Counted from the stretch's first letter, positions 1 through 8,517 are shown. The stretch is DNA of 64,000 bases from DATEDA01 sp963820965 (GCA_963820965.1 CAWGCC010000062.1:1-64000), one strand, 5' to 3'. Notes: generated from the sequence alone by a model not told the origin. A program made the numbers and translations.

Positions 1-59
1 GCCCCCGCCTCACGGGGAAGCAGACGCTCCGATCTGATGAACCCCGGAAAGGTATTGCC

Positions 60-1079
60 ATGAGCATGCTGGACAGAACCCGCTCGCCCGACCTCTACAC
101 CGGCGCACCAACCATTGCGTCGTTGCTGCGGGGATTGATGTTGTGCGTGTCGCTCGCTTGGGGCGCTGCGGTCGCGCAGACCTATCCGTCGAAGCCGATC
201 CGCATCATCGTCCCGTTCACTCCGGGTGGGACAACCGACATTCTTGCGCGCTCGCTCGGCCAGAAGCTGAGCGAGGCCTGGAAGCAGCCGGTGATCGTCG
301 AGAACCGGCCGGGCGCCGGCGGGTCGATCGGCGCGGAGCTCGTCGCGAAGGCGCCTGCCGACGGCTATACGCTGCTGATGGGTCACATCGGTACGCTCGC
401 CGTGAATCCCACCTTCTATCCGAAGCTTCCCTACGACGCCGTCAAGAGCTTCGCGCCGGTCGCGCTCATCGCCAGCGTTCCGAACGTTCTGGTCGTGCAT
501 CCGTCGGTGCCCGCGAACAACGTGATGGAGCTTGTCGCGCTGGCGAAGTCGAAGCCGGGCCAGCTCACCTACAGCACGGGCGGTAACGGCAGCGCCGCGC
601 ATCTCGCGATGGAGTATTTCAAGCTCCAGACGGCGACCGATCTCGTGCACGTGCCCTACAAGGGTGCGGCGCCCGCGGTGACGGATGTCGTCGCCGGCCA
701 GGTCTCGATGACGATGACCGGCGCGCCTGCGCTGATGCCGCACGTGCAGGCCGGCAAGTTGCGCGCGCTCGGCGTGTCGAGCACGAAACGGCTCGCCGCT
801 TTCCCGCAGGTGCCCACCATCGCGGAGGCGGGCGTGAAGGGGTTCGACGCGACGCAGTGGTACGGCGTGGTCGCGCCCGCGGGAACGCCTGCGGACATCG
901 TGAAGAAGTTGAACGGCGAGATTCGCACGATCATGCAGTCGCCGGAGATGCAGGAGCGCCTGCGCAGCGAGGGAGCGATCGCGACCGTGAGCACGCCCGA
1001 GGAGTTCGGAAAGATGATCGCAGCCGAGATCGCGCGCTGGGGGACGGTGATCAAGACCGCAGGGATGAAGCCGGACTAA
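60..1079 (+). CDS. Bug-family (TctC-type) periplasmic solute-binding receptor
   Basis: Extracytoplasmic receptor of the tripartite tricarboxylate transporter family. Members bind small carboxylates in the periplasm; the ligand here cannot be read from sequence. A hydrophobic stretch at about residues 22-38 ending AVAQ is a Sec signal. Family blocks follow: IRIIVPFTPGGTTDILA (about 48-64), VENRPGAGGSIGAE and DGYTLLMG. The ATG at 60 has a GGAAAGG ribosome site seven bases upstream; an ATG at 138 would give a more usual N-terminus. No TctA/TctB membrane subunits lie in the window, so it is an orphan receptor, as is common in Burkholderiales. It is one of three here. Confidence 0.93.
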   Translation: MSMLDRTRSPDLYTGAPTIASLLRGLMLCVSLAWGAAVAQTYPSKPIRIIVPFTPGGTTDILARSLGQKLSEAWKQPVIVENRPGAGGSIGAELVAKAPADGYTLLMGHIGTLAVNPTFYPKLPYDAVKSFAPVALIASVPNVLVVHPSVPANNVMELVALAKSKPGQLTYSTGGNGSAAHLAMEYFKLQTATDLVHVPYKGAAPAVTDVVAGQVSMTMTGAPALMPHVQAGKLRALGVSSTKRLAAFPQVPTIAEAGVKGFDATQWYGVVAPAGTPADIVKKLNGEIRTIMQSPEMQERLRSEGAIATVSTPEEFGKMIAAEIARWGTVIKTAGMKPD

Positions 1080-1195
1080 TCGGCTGCGGTCAGGCGGACC
1101 ATCGCCTCACCGCGTCCGGTATCGGTATCTGCCATTGATCGCTCCAGCGTCGAGGTCGAACGAAGCGGCGATGCTTACCGCCCTCCGGCGGGGCT

Positions 1196-1546
1196 TCAGA
1201 GCTCCCAGCCGAGCTTGCGGTCGAGGGAATACGGGCCGCCACCGCGCAGCGCGACCGCGAGCATGATGAGCCCCCACATCAGCGGATACTCGTAGCCGGG
1301 CTTGGTCCACCCGAATCCGGCCGGGAGGTACTGGTAGGTGATCACCGCCATCTCGACGAGCGCGGTACGGCCCCGGGCATCGCGGGCGCGAACGCTCGCG
1401 CCTTGCGCGAGCAGGCGCTTCACCGCCGTGGCGTCGCCCGCTTCGGCGGCGCGGATCAGTTCGGCGTCCCGCGCCGGGGCCTGCGCGCGGGCCAGACCGG
1501 GCAACAGTGCGAGGCATGCAGCCGTCATCAGCTTCCGGCGCCGCAT
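1196..1546 (-). pseudogene. Ankyrin-repeat / DoxX chimeric remnant
   Basis: A 116-residue frame joining parts of two unrelated families. Residues 1-22 are a signal peptide (LALLPGLARAQA). Residues 27-56 are one ankyrin repeat (ELIRAAEAGDATAVKRLL, then GASVRARDARGRTAL). From about residue 57 the sequence is the C-terminal end of a DoxX-type membrane protein: EMAVITYQYLPAGF, then YEYPLMWGLIMLAVALRGGG, ending PYSLDRKLGWEL. A working ankyrin protein needs several repeats and DoxX needs four helices, so both partners are truncated. The simplest reading is an in-frame deletion between two neighbouring genes. An assembly join is the alternative. Confidence 0.6.
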
Positions 1547-1585
1547 CGGTTATCCTTTCGTATCAGCAGACTAGGAGCAGGCGTC

Positions 1586-1993
1586 ATGGCCACCCGACCC
1601 GACCCGCGCGGCGAGATCAAGCTCGACCCCGCCACGCTGTTTCTCGAAGAAGTCTTCACCGACCGCCGCGTAGGCACGATCCGGCGCCTGACGCCCGTCG
1701 ACGGCAAGGGTGCCCCCGACCCGACCCGCAAGATCGTCTACGTCGGCGAGACGCAGGTCATGAGCAACGTCGGTGCGCTCCCGATCGTATTCGAGATCGA
1801 CGCCAGCTCCCTCGCGGAGGCGGCGACGAAGTTCGGCCCGCTCGCCAAGGACGCAATCGAGCAGACGATGCGCGAGCTGCAGGAGCTCCGCCGCCAGGCG
1901 GCTTCGTCGATCGTCGTGCCGCAGGGCGGGCTGCCACCCGGCGGACTGGGCGGCGGCGGCCTCGGCGGCGGCGGAAAGATCCAGCTCCCGTAA
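1586..1993 (+). CDS. Unknown 135-residue protein with Gly-rich tail, first gene of MoxR/VWA cluster
   Basis: Family not recognised. The protein starts MATRPDPRGEIKLDPATLFL, has a beta-rich first half, a predicted helix at about 72-100 (AAATKFGPLAKDAIEQTMRE onward), and a Pro/Gly tail (PQGGLPPGGLGGGGLGGGG, then KIQLP). It has no signal peptide or membrane segment, so it is cytosolic. The ATG at 1586 follows AGGAG with 8-base spacing; upstream in-frame extension lacks coding character. It lies 93 bases before the MoxR-type ATPase on the same strand, which suggests it is a partner or substrate of that ATPase/VWA pair. That role is inferred from position only. Confidence 0.75.
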   Translation: MATRPDPRGEIKLDPATLFLEEVFTDRRVGTIRRLTPVDGKGAPDPTRKIVYVGETQVMSNVGALPIVFEIDASSLAEAATKFGPLAKDAIEQTMRELQELRRQAASSIVVPQGGLPPGGLGGGGLGGGGKIQLP

Positions 1994-2086
1994 CGCCGCA
2001 CGCCCCTCGGCGAGGGGCGTGTCGACCCCGGGGGCAGCGCCGCGTTTCCGACCGAGCGCGATTTTCGCGCCCGGAAGGACACACCC

Positions 2087-3136
2087 TTGAACGCTCCGCT
2101 CGCCGCCGCCGCCGTCAGCCCGCTCGACGAGTCGATCACGCTTGGACAGGCGAAGAAGCTCATCCAGTGCATGGCGCACGAGGCGAGCTTCCTGCTGCTC
2201 GCGCCGCCCGGCGTCGGCAAGTCCGAGATGGTCTACCAGGCCGCGCGCGAATCGGGCCTCGCGTGCCGGTCGCTCCTCGGCACGCAGATCGCGCCGGAGG
2301 ACGTGAGCGGCGTGCCGCGCATCGTCGGCGAGCGCTCAGTGTTCTGTCCGCCGCGGCTGCTCCTGCCCGAGAAGCCGGAAGCTTTCTGCCTCTTCCTCGA
2401 CGAGCTGCCGGCCTGCGCCCCCGACGTGCAGAAGGCCTTCTACTCGCTCCTCCTCGAGCGGCGCCTCGGCGAGCACGCGCTTCCCGCGGGCACCTGGGTC
2501 GTCGCCGCCGGCAACCGCGTGCAGGACCGCGCGCTCGTACGTTCGCTGAGCTCGGCGCTCGTCAACCGCGTGACGATCCTCCATGTCCGGGTCGACGTCG
2601 ACGAGTGGCTCGCATGGGCGCCGCGGAACAAGGTGCGGCCGGAGATCCTCGGCTTCATCTCGCACATGCCGGACGCGCTGATGCGCGGCGTACCGCCGGA
2701 GCCGGTGCCGTTCTCGACGCCGCGGAGCTGGGCGCAGCTCTCGCGCGCGCTCGACATGGCGGAGGCGGGCGGGGTGCTCTCGCGCGAGACGCGCCGCGCG
2801 CTCGCCTTCGGGCGGCTCTCGGCGGAGGACGCCGCGATCTTCTGCGCGCTCGCCGAGGAGGCGATCGGCGCGATGCATCCGGTTCGGCACTACGTCGAGC
2901 ATCCCGAGACGCTACCGCGCAGCGACGCGGCGCGCTGGTTCGTCCTGAACTGCGTCCGCCAGCACGTGCGCGACGGCAAGCTCGAGGGGGTGAAGCCGCG
3001 CACCGTGAACCGCTTCCTGAAGAGTCTCCCGGACGAGCACCAGCTGACGCTGCTCGCCGACCTCGTGGACCGCTGGGGCGCGCTCGGCGCGGACGCCGCC
3101 ATGCTCGGGCTGCTCAAGCAGGTCGCGCGGCTGTGA
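2087..3136 (+). CDS. MoxR-type AAA+ ATPase
   Basis: ATP-driven chaperone-like ATPase of the MoxR/AAA_5 group, which typically works with a VWA-domain partner to insert cofactors or remodel complexes. Walker A is LLAPPGVGKSEMVY at about residues 38-51. Walker B is CLFLDELPACAPDVQ (about 101-115). Sensor 1 lies in WVVAAGNRVQD, followed by SSALVNRVTILHV with the arginine expected near the subunit interface. Length 349 is normal. It begins with TTG (2087) behind GGAAGGA; no ATG fits. Its TGA overlaps the next start in a GTGA, so the two are translationally coupled. Confidence 0.9.
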   Translation: MNAPLAAAAVSPLDESITLGQAKKLIQCMAHEASFLLLAPPGVGKSEMVYQAARESGLACRSLLGTQIAPEDVSGVPRIVGERSVFCPPRLLLPEKPEAFCLFLDELPACAPDVQKAFYSLLLERRLGEHALPAGTWVVAAGNRVQDRALVRSLSSALVNRVTILHVRVDVDEWLAWAPRNKVRPEILGFISHMPDALMRGVPPEPVPFSTPRSWAQLSRALDMAEAGGVLSRETRRALAFGRLSAEDAAIFCALAEEAIGAMHPVRHYVEHPETLPRSDAARWFVLNCVRQHVRDGKLEGVKPRTVNRFLKSLPDEHQLTLLADLVDRWGALGADAAMLGLLKQVARL

Positions 3137-4356
3137 ACCCGGAGGTGACTGAGCGCGGGCTGCTCGAGCGCATCGCACGGGGGCTGCGGATGGTGACGGT
3201 GCCGTTCCCGCACCTCGCCGGGCTCGCCGCCGCGACGCGGGTGTCGATCGACGAGCGCCTGCCGACGATGGGCGTGTTCGCGTCGGGGCGGCTCGTCGCC
3301 AACCCGACGTTCGTCCGGCGGCTCAAGGACGGCGAGCTCGTCTTCGTGCTCGCGCACGAGCTGCTCCACCTCGCGCTCCGCACCCACGACCGCGCCCGCG
3401 GCGCCGACCGGGTGGAGTTCAACTACGCGCACGACTACATCATCAACGACATCCTGCGCACCGAGCTCGGGCAGGCGATCCCCGCCGGCGGGCTCGACAT
3501 GCCGGGCGCGCGCAATCGCTCGGCGGAGGAGATCGTCCTCGAGATGCGCCGCAACGCTGCCGTGCAAACCAAGACCCGCGTTTGGGAAGGCGAAGCAACC
3601 ACGGCGCGCCGAGCAGCCGGCGCGGGCGACGAGGCGGGCGACGTGCTCGACGGCACGCGCGAGGCGGAGCTCTTCCCCGGTGAAGCGGGCGACCAGAAGG
3701 CGAACGCGGAGCGGATGAAGGCACTCGCGGCGAAGGCGCTGAGCCTCGCCCGCGCCATGGGCCTCGCCGAAGGGCTGCGCGGAACCGATGCCGGCGCCGC
3801 GAGCCAGACGGTCGCGGCGCTGCGCGGCGTCTATCGCATACCGTGGGAGCTCGCGCTGCAGCGCTGGCTCGAGTCGGTCGCGCCGGGCGAGCGCACGTTC
3901 ACCCGTGCGTCGCGCCGCGGCGCGGAGCGCACCGACATCGTGCTGCCTGGCCGCCGGCGCGAGGGCTGGATCCTCAACGTCGTGCTCGACACAAGCGGCT
4001 CGATGACCGACGAGATCCCGCGCGCGCTCGGGGCGATCGGCGAGTTCTGCGACGCCGTCGGCGTCGACCAGGTGCGGCTCGTGCAGTGCGACGCCGCAGT
4101 GACCGGGGACGAGCTGGTGCCGCCGGAGGCGCTCGCCGAGCGCCAGGTGACCGGCTACGGGGGCAGCGATCTCTCGCCCGCGCTGCGCCATCTCGCCGAC
4201 GACCAGCACGTGCGCGCCGTGGTGGTCGTCACCGACGGCGAGATCGCCTACCCGCCGGAGCCCCAGCCGTACGACGTGCTGTGGGTGCTGCCGGCGCGCG
4301 GGGCGGCGGCATTCAGCCCGCCCTACGGCCGCGTGATCGCGATGCAGCCCGTCTAG
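3133..4356 (+). CDS. DUF2201-like protein: HExxH putative metallopeptidase domain plus VWA domain
   Basis: Partner of the upstream ATPase. The N-terminal half carries a zinc-binding AHELLHLALRTHDRA motif at about residues 74-88 (HELLH = HExxH), as in the DUF2201 N-terminal domain. The middle, about 150-215, is charged and probably flexible. The C-terminal VWA domain has a full MIDAS start, VVLDTSGSMTDEI (about 284-296), with the downstream TGYGGSDLSPAL threonine/glycine patch and VVVVTDGEIAYP aspartate. The GTG start at 3133 overlaps the ATPase stop by four bases. HExxH plus VWA beside a MoxR ATPase suggests ATP-driven remodelling or proteolysis; the substrate is unknown. Confidence 0.88.
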   Translation: MNPEVTERGLLERIARGLRMVTVPFPHLAGLAAATRVSIDERLPTMGVFASGRLVANPTFVRRLKDGELVFVLAHELLHLALRTHDRARGADRVEFNYAHDYIINDILRTELGQAIPAGGLDMPGARNRSAEEIVLEMRRNAAVQTKTRVWEGEATTARRAAGAGDEAGDVLDGTREAELFPGEAGDQKANAERMKALAAKALSLARAMGLAEGLRGTDAGAASQTVAALRGVYRIPWELALQRWLESVAPGERTFTRASRRGAERTDIVLPGRRREGWILNVVLDTSGSMTDEIPRALGAIGEFCDAVGVDQVRLVQCDAAVTGDELVPPEALAERQVTGYGGSDLSPALRHLADDQHVRAVVVVTDGEIAYPPEPQPYDVLWVLPARGAAAFSPPYGRVIAMQPV

Positions 4357-4368
4357 AAGGAATCAGGA

Positions 4369-4755
4369 ATGAAAGTCGTGCAGGAACTCGTCGCCTATTT
4401 CGACCGCCGCGGCCGGCTCACGAAGAAGCAGATCCGCCACCTCCTCGACCAGGGGCTGCTGGCGGCCGATGCGCCGCTCACCATGATCGACCTCTGCGAT
4501 CCGGTCGGCGCGACGTACTACTTCCGGGTCACCGGCGAAGCCGCGGGGCCGCTCTGGGGCACCGACGTCTACACCGGCGATTCCGCGATCGCGGTCGCGG
4601 CGGTCCACGCCGGCCTCGTCAAGGCGGGCGAGTCGGCGATCGTGAGGATCACCGTCGAGCAACCGCTGCCGCGGTATGCGGGCTCGGTGCAGAACGGCGT
4701 GACCAGCCACGAGTTCGGCCGGTACGGGACTGCGTACCGAGTTGCGGCGGTTTAG
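4369..4755 (+). CDS. LCCL-like domain protein, last gene of MoxR/VWA cluster
   Basis: A 128-residue protein without signal peptide. Residues 1-40 look like a small helical segment (ELVAYFDRRGRLTKKQIRHL). The rest matches the LCCL/YD-like beta fold best known by the phrase GTDVYTGDSAIAVAAVHAGL (about 64-83), followed by AIVRITVEQPLPRYAGSVQN. It begins 12 bases after the VWA gene behind AAGGAATCAGGA, so it is almost certainly co-transcribed. LCCL-type domains are more often extracellular; a cytoplasmic copy next to a MoxR/VWA pair is less usual. The function is not known. Confidence 0.72.
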   Translation: MKVVQELVAYFDRRGRLTKKQIRHLLDQGLLAADAPLTMIDLCDPVGATYYFRVTGEAAGPLWGTDVYTGDSAIAVAAVHAGLVKAGESAIVRITVEQPLPRYAGSVQNGVTSHEFGRYGTAYRVAAV

Positions 4756-4803
4756 GCCCCCAGCGCTATCATCCGAGTCTTCGATCGCTGGGTAACCGAG
4801 AGT

Positions 4804-5016
4804 ATGGCGACGACCAAGATCAGACGGGACCGCACCGTTATCATTCCTGCCAAGGTGCGGCCCACGGCGACCGAGGCGGTGGAGGTCTATTCGGTCCGCC
4901 GCAAGGTGGAGCTCCTGCTCGATAACGCGGTAGACACCGCCGACTACGCACGGACGGTGCGTGCCGTGCGCAAGCTCGGCGCGGATCCGAGACGGATTCC
5001 GCGCCGTCGACCGTAG
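4804..5016 (+). CDS. Small unknown protein with AbrB-like start
   Basis: A 70-residue basic protein, MATTKIRRDRTVIIPAKVRP at the N-terminus, which resembles the beginning of an AbrB/MazE-type swapped-hairpin domain, followed by a helical segment (VDTADYARTVRAVRKLG) and an RRIPRRRP tail. No toxin-like partner follows. A TATCAT hexamer 33 bases upstream (4766-4771) could be its own -10 element, so it may be outside the preceding operon. The ribosome site is weak. AbrB membership is a guess from the first 20 residues. Confidence 0.5.
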   Translation: MATTKIRRDRTVIIPAKVRPTATEAVEVYSVRRKVELLLDNAVDTADYARTVRAVRKLGADPRRIPRRRP

Positions 5017-5029
5017 CCGTCCCTGCCGC

Positions 5030-5060
5030 AGCCGGCGGCGTGAAGCTGCCGTCGCCGGCT
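5030..5060 (+). terminator. Hairpin between the small AbrB-like gene and ettA
   Basis: AGCCGGCG at 5030 pairs perfectly with CGCCGGCT ending at 5060, and the stem extends by three more pairs if one G-U is allowed, around a short loop. It is the only strong dyad in this gap. No run of T follows, so it is either a poor intrinsic terminator or a Rho-assisted end. Confidence 0.35.
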
Positions 5061-5105
5061 CAGTACCTCAAGTCGATCTAGCGCGACGCCCGGGCACGAA
5101 CGGTG

Positions 5106-5111
5106 GATAAT
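5106..5111 (+). promoter_or_regulatory. Possible -10 element of ettA (GATAAT)
   Basis: GATAAT sits 46 bases before the ettA start, one mismatch from TATAAT, in an otherwise GC-rich gap. No convincing TTGACA-like -35 is found 16-18 bases upstream. The call rests on the -10 and on the need for a promoter after the hairpin at 5030-5060. Confidence 0.35.
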
Positions 5112-5157
5112 CGCGCCCGGTCCGTTTCCCCTTCAGCTCGATTCCCGGGTCGTACGA

Positions 5158-6819
5158 ATGGCGCAATACGTCTACACCATGCGGCGCGTGGGCAAGGTCG
5201 TGCCGCCCAAGCGCGTCATCCTCAAGAACATCTCGCTCAGCTTCTTCCCCGGCGCGAAGATCGGCGTGCTCGGCCTGAACGGCTCGGGCAAGTCGACCCT
5301 GCTCGGCATCATGGCCGGGGAGGACAAGAACTTCGAGGGCGAGGCGATCCCGATGCCGAATCTCCGCATCGGCCATCTCCCGCAGGAGCCCGCGCTCGAT
5401 CCGTCGAAGACCGTCCGCGAATCGGTCGAGGAGGGCCTCGGCGACGTGCTGGCGGCGAAGAAGCGGCTCGACGAGGTCTACGCAGCCTACGCCGAGCCCG
5501 ACGCCGACTTCGACCGGCTGGCCGAGGAGCAGGCGAAGCTCGAAGCGGTGCTCGCCGCCTCAGGCGCGGGCGAGGAGCACCAGCTCGAGATCGCGTCGGA
5601 TGCGCTGCGGCTGCCGCCGTGGGACGCCAAGGTCGAGAAGCTCTCCGGCGGCGAGAAGCGCCGGGTCGCGCTGTGCCGGCTCCTCCTCTCGAAGCCCGAC
5701 ATGCTCCTTCTCGACGAGCCGACCAACCACCTCGACGCCGAGAGCGTCGAATGGCTCGAGCAGTTCCTGCAGAAGTTTCCCGGCACCGTGATCGCGGTGA
5801 CCCACGACCGCTACTTCCTCGACAACGTCGCCGGCTGGATCCTCGAGCTCGACCGGGGGTTCGGCATTCCGTGGGAGGGCAACTACTCGTCGTGGCTCGA
5901 GCAGAAGGAGCAGCGGCTCGAGACCGAGGCCAAGCAGGAGGCCGCCCGGGTCAAGACGATGAAGGCCGAGCTCGAGTGGGTGCGCCAGAATCCGAAGGCG
6001 CGCCAGGCGAAGAGCAAGGCGCGGCTGCAGCGCTTCGAGGAACTGTCCTCGTACGAGCACCAGCAGCGCAACGAAACCCAGGAGATCTTCATCCCGGTCG
6101 CCGATCGGCTCGGCGACAAGGTGATCGAGTTCAAGGACGTGAGCAAGGGCTACGGCGACCGGCTGCTGATCGACAACCTGTCGCTCTCGGTCCCGCCCGG
6201 TGCGATCGTCGGCATCATCGGCGCGAACGGCGCCGGCAAGTCGACGCTGTTCCGCATGATCACCGGCCAGGAGAAGCCCGACGCGGGCGCGATCGAGGTC
6301 GGGCCGACGGTGAAGCTCGCTTACGTCGACCAGTCGCGCGACGACCTCACCGCCGGGAAGTCGGTATGGGAGGACGTTTCGGGCGGCCAGGACATCCTCA
6401 CCGTCGGCAAGTTCCAGATGCCATCGCGCGCCTACGTCGGCCGCTTCAACTTCAAGGGTCCGGATCAGCAAAAGGTCGTCGGGCAGCTCTCCGGCGGCGA
6501 GCGCGGCCGGCTGCATCTTGCGAAGACGCTGATCGCCGGGGGCAACGTGCTGCTCCTCGACGAGCCGTCGAACGACCTCGACGTCGAGACGCTGCGCGCG
6601 CTCGAGGAGGCGCTCCTCGAGTTCGCCGGCACCGTGCTCGTGATCTCGCACGACCGGTGGTTCCTCGACCGCATCGCGACGCACACCCTCGCCTTCGAGG
6701 GCGACTCGCAGGTGGTGTTCTACCCGGGCAACTACCATGAGTACGAGGCGGACAAGGTGAAGCGCCTCGGCGAGGAAGCGGCGCGGCCGAAGCGGATCCG
6801 GTTCAAGCCGCTGAAGTAG
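5158..6819 (+). CDS. ettA: ABC-F ATPase EttA, energy-dependent translational throttle
   Basis: Cytoplasmic ABC-F protein that binds the ribosomal E site and gates the first elongation steps according to ATP/ADP level. Two nucleotide-binding domains are complete: Walker A GLNGSGKST and GANGAGKST, signatures LSGGEKRR and LSGGERGR, Walker B LLLDEPTNHLDAE and LLLDEPSNDLD, and switch histidines in VTHDRYF and ISHDRWF. The linker (about 240-300) contains the Arg/Lys-rich ribosome-contact helices, and the toe/arm insert of EttA is present in domain 1. Length 553 matches E. coli EttA closely. It is a stand-alone gene with a methyltransferase starting nine bases after its stop. Confidence 0.96.
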   Translation: MAQYVYTMRRVGKVVPPKRVILKNISLSFFPGAKIGVLGLNGSGKSTLLGIMAGEDKNFEGEAIPMPNLRIGHLPQEPALDPSKTVRESVEEGLGDVLAAKKRLDEVYAAYAEPDADFDRLAEEQAKLEAVLAASGAGEEHQLEIASDALRLPPWDAKVEKLSGGEKRRVALCRLLLSKPDMLLLDEPTNHLDAESVEWLEQFLQKFPGTVIAVTHDRYFLDNVAGWILELDRGFGIPWEGNYSSWLEQKEQRLETEAKQEAARVKTMKAELEWVRQNPKARQAKSKARLQRFEELSSYEHQQRNETQEIFIPVADRLGDKVIEFKDVSKGYGDRLLIDNLSLSVPPGAIVGIIGANGAGKSTLFRMITGQEKPDAGAIEVGPTVKLAYVDQSRDDLTAGKSVWEDVSGGQDILTVGKFQMPSRAYVGRFNFKGPDQQKVVGQLSGGERGRLHLAKTLIAGGNVLLLDEPSNDLDVETLRALEEALLEFAGTVLVISHDRWFLDRIATHTLAFEGDSQVVFYPGNYHEYEADKVKRLGEEAARPKRIRFKPLK

Positions 6820-6827
6820 CCTCCCGC

Positions 6828-7706
6828 GTGGCGCGCGCCCCGGACGCCGTTCGTCGCCGCCTTCTCGGCGCGATCGGCGCCGTGCCGCTCGCGCTCGCCA
6901 CGGCGCGCGTGCGCGCGCAGCCGAAGCCGGCGACGAACGACGGCGGGCCCTTCGTTCCGACGCCGTGGGTGATCCTCGACGAGATGCTCAAGCTCGCCGA
7001 GATCCGCCCCGACGACACCGTCTACGACCTCGGGTCAGGCGACGGCCGTCTCGTGATCGCCGCCGCGAAGCGCCACGGCGCACGTGGCGTCGGGATCGAG
7101 CGCGACGCCGACCTCGTCGTCTTCTCGCGCGTACAGGCCGAGCGGGACGGCGTCGCCGAACGGGTGAAGTTCGTTCGGGACGACGTGCTCACCGCCGACC
7201 TCGCCGCGGCGACCGTCGTGACGATGTATCTGCTGCCGCGCCTGGTGACCCGGCTCGTGCCGAAGCTCCGCGCCGAGCTGCCCGCCGGCGCGCGCATCGT
7301 GTCGCACGACTACGCGCTCGACTCGTGGCGACCCGACAAGACGCTGATCTTCGACGTCGAGGAGAAGTTCAACATCAACGGCATGACCGAGACGAAGCTC
7401 TACTACTACGTCGTCCCGGCGCAGGTCGACGGGCAGTGGGCGCTCGAGCTCGAGCGCCCGGTGTCCGCGCGCCCGATCGAAGTCGCAATCGAGCAGTGGC
7501 CCGACCGGCTCGAGGGTGCGGCGATCGTGGACGGCGTGTCGCTTGCCTTGCGCGATCTCAGTGTGCGGGCCGACGCCATCCGCTTCGAGGTGCTGCACGC
7601 CGGCCGGATGCTTGCGTTTCGGGGCCGCGTGACCGGCGCAACGATGGCGGGGGAGATGGCGAGCCGCGGCGGTTCGAGCCGCTGGACGGCGCGCCGCGCG
7701 CCCTGA
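6828..7706 (+). CDS. Secreted SAM-dependent methyltransferase
   Basis: Class I methyltransferase with an N-terminal export signal: RRRLLGAIGAVPLALATARVR is twin-arginine-like. The SAM-binding motif is VYDLGSGDGRLVIAAAKRHG (about 65-84), with GIERDADLV as motif II and FVRDDVLTADL after it. The central region resembles the PKMT-like methyltransferases that have Met-Tyr-Leu-Leu-Pro (MYLLPRLV). The C-terminal 70 residues form an extra beta domain without a clear family. It starts with GTG nine bases after ettA. An exported methyltransferase needs a SAM supply, so the signal may be only a membrane anchor. Substrate unknown. Confidence 0.82.
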   Translation: MARAPDAVRRRLLGAIGAVPLALATARVRAQPKPATNDGGPFVPTPWVILDEMLKLAEIRPDDTVYDLGSGDGRLVIAAAKRHGARGVGIERDADLVVFSRVQAERDGVAERVKFVRDDVLTADLAAATVVTMYLLPRLVTRLVPKLRAELPAGARIVSHDYALDSWRPDKTLIFDVEEKFNINGMTETKLYYYVVPAQVDGQWALELERPVSARPIEVAIEQWPDRLEGAAIVDGVSLALRDLSVRADAIRFEVLHAGRMLAFRGRVTGATMAGEMASRGGSSRWTARRAP

Positions 7707-7707
7707 T

Positions 7708-8049
7708 TCAGCCGGTCAGCTTCTTCAGCACGTGCCGGCGGTTGCGGGTGTACGGCCGCACCTCGCCCGGCCAACGTCCCGCGTCGACCGCCTTCGCCCA
7801 GCCCTCGCTGACCAGCACCGCGGGACTTTCGAGCTCGTAGACCGCGCTGTACTTCGGCTCGCCCTCAGGCTGAATCATCTTCCTCTCGCCGCCGATGATC
7901 ATGGTCAGCGGTTCGGTCGTGCAGCGCCGCGCGGAGATGACGCCCGGCACCTTGAGGATGAGCGGGATGTGCTCGGTGTCGTAGACCTCGTTGAACAGCG
8001 CTTCCTTGTCCGGGTCCACGTCCATGCTGGCAATGAAAAGGTAGGGCAT
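7708..8049 (-). CDS. EthD-like dimeric alpha/beta-barrel protein (DUF4286-like)
   Basis: A 113-residue protein starting MPYLFIASMDVDPDKEALFN, with the phrase YDTEHIPLILKVPGVISARR typical of small ferredoxin-fold enzymes of the EthD/DUF4286 kind. Such proteins usually sit beside catabolic enzymes and act on ring or lactone intermediates, or protect them. The ATG at 8049 was chosen over an upstream start because the extra 14 residues are not family-like. It lies 60 bases after a cupin gene on the same strand, divergent from a Bug receptor, which points to a small uptake and degradation unit. Confidence 0.8.
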   Translation of the reverse strand: MPYLFIASMDVDPDKEALFNEVYDTEHIPLILKVPGVISARRCTTEPLTMIIGGERKMIQPEGEPKYSAVYELESPAVLVSEGWAKAVDAGRWPGEVRPYTRNRRHVLKKLTG

Positions 8050-8109
8050 CGTCGTATCAGCTCCGTGCGGTCTTCCGCCATGCCTTGCCAAGGGCTACCA
8101 TCGCCGTCC

Positions 8110-8517
8110 TCACTTGCGCCCGCGGGCCGGCGCTTTTGCGTCGCGGGTTTCGAACTTCGCGGGCGCGACCACCTCGATCATCTCGAGGTCCTGCGAATGC
8201 GCAAGCTCGCGGTGCCGGATGCTCGGCGGTTGGTAGAAGCAGCTGCCGGCGCGCATCGTACGCTTCCCGACACCCTCGTACTCGAACTTCACCCAGCCCT
8301 TTATCACGTACACGAACTGCACATCGCAGTCGTGGTAGTGCCACTCGCCATGCGGCGCCTTCCCCGGCCGCGCGCGGATGACGTGCGCGACCACCTTGCC
8401 CCGGGTAGCGCGCTCGATGCCGAGGTCGCGGTACTCGAAGTAGCTCCGCAGGCCGCGCCGCACGAACCCGGAGCGGGCGCGATGGCTGACGTTGAACCGC
8501 TGCGCACGTGCGTTCAC
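8110..8517 (-). CDS. Cupin-domain protein
   Basis: A single-domain cupin of 135 residues. The metal-binding motif is EWHYHDCDVQFVYVIKGWV (about 58-76), with the second motif around FYQPPSIRHRELAHSQDLE. The N-terminal phrase YRDLGIERATRGKVVAHVIRA is seen in cupins tied to oxygenase pathways. The GTG start at 8517 follows AAGGAGGG; an ATG farther up at 8601 runs into the Bug promoter side and has no ribosome site. Its activity cannot be named from sequence. Confidence 0.85.
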   Translation of the reverse strand: MNARAQRFNVSHRARSGFVRRGLRSYFEYRDLGIERATRGKVVAHVIRARPGKAPHGEWHYHDCDVQFVYVIKGWVKFEYEGVGKRTMRAGSCFYQPPSIRHRELAHSQDLEMIEVVAPAKFETRDAKAPARGRK

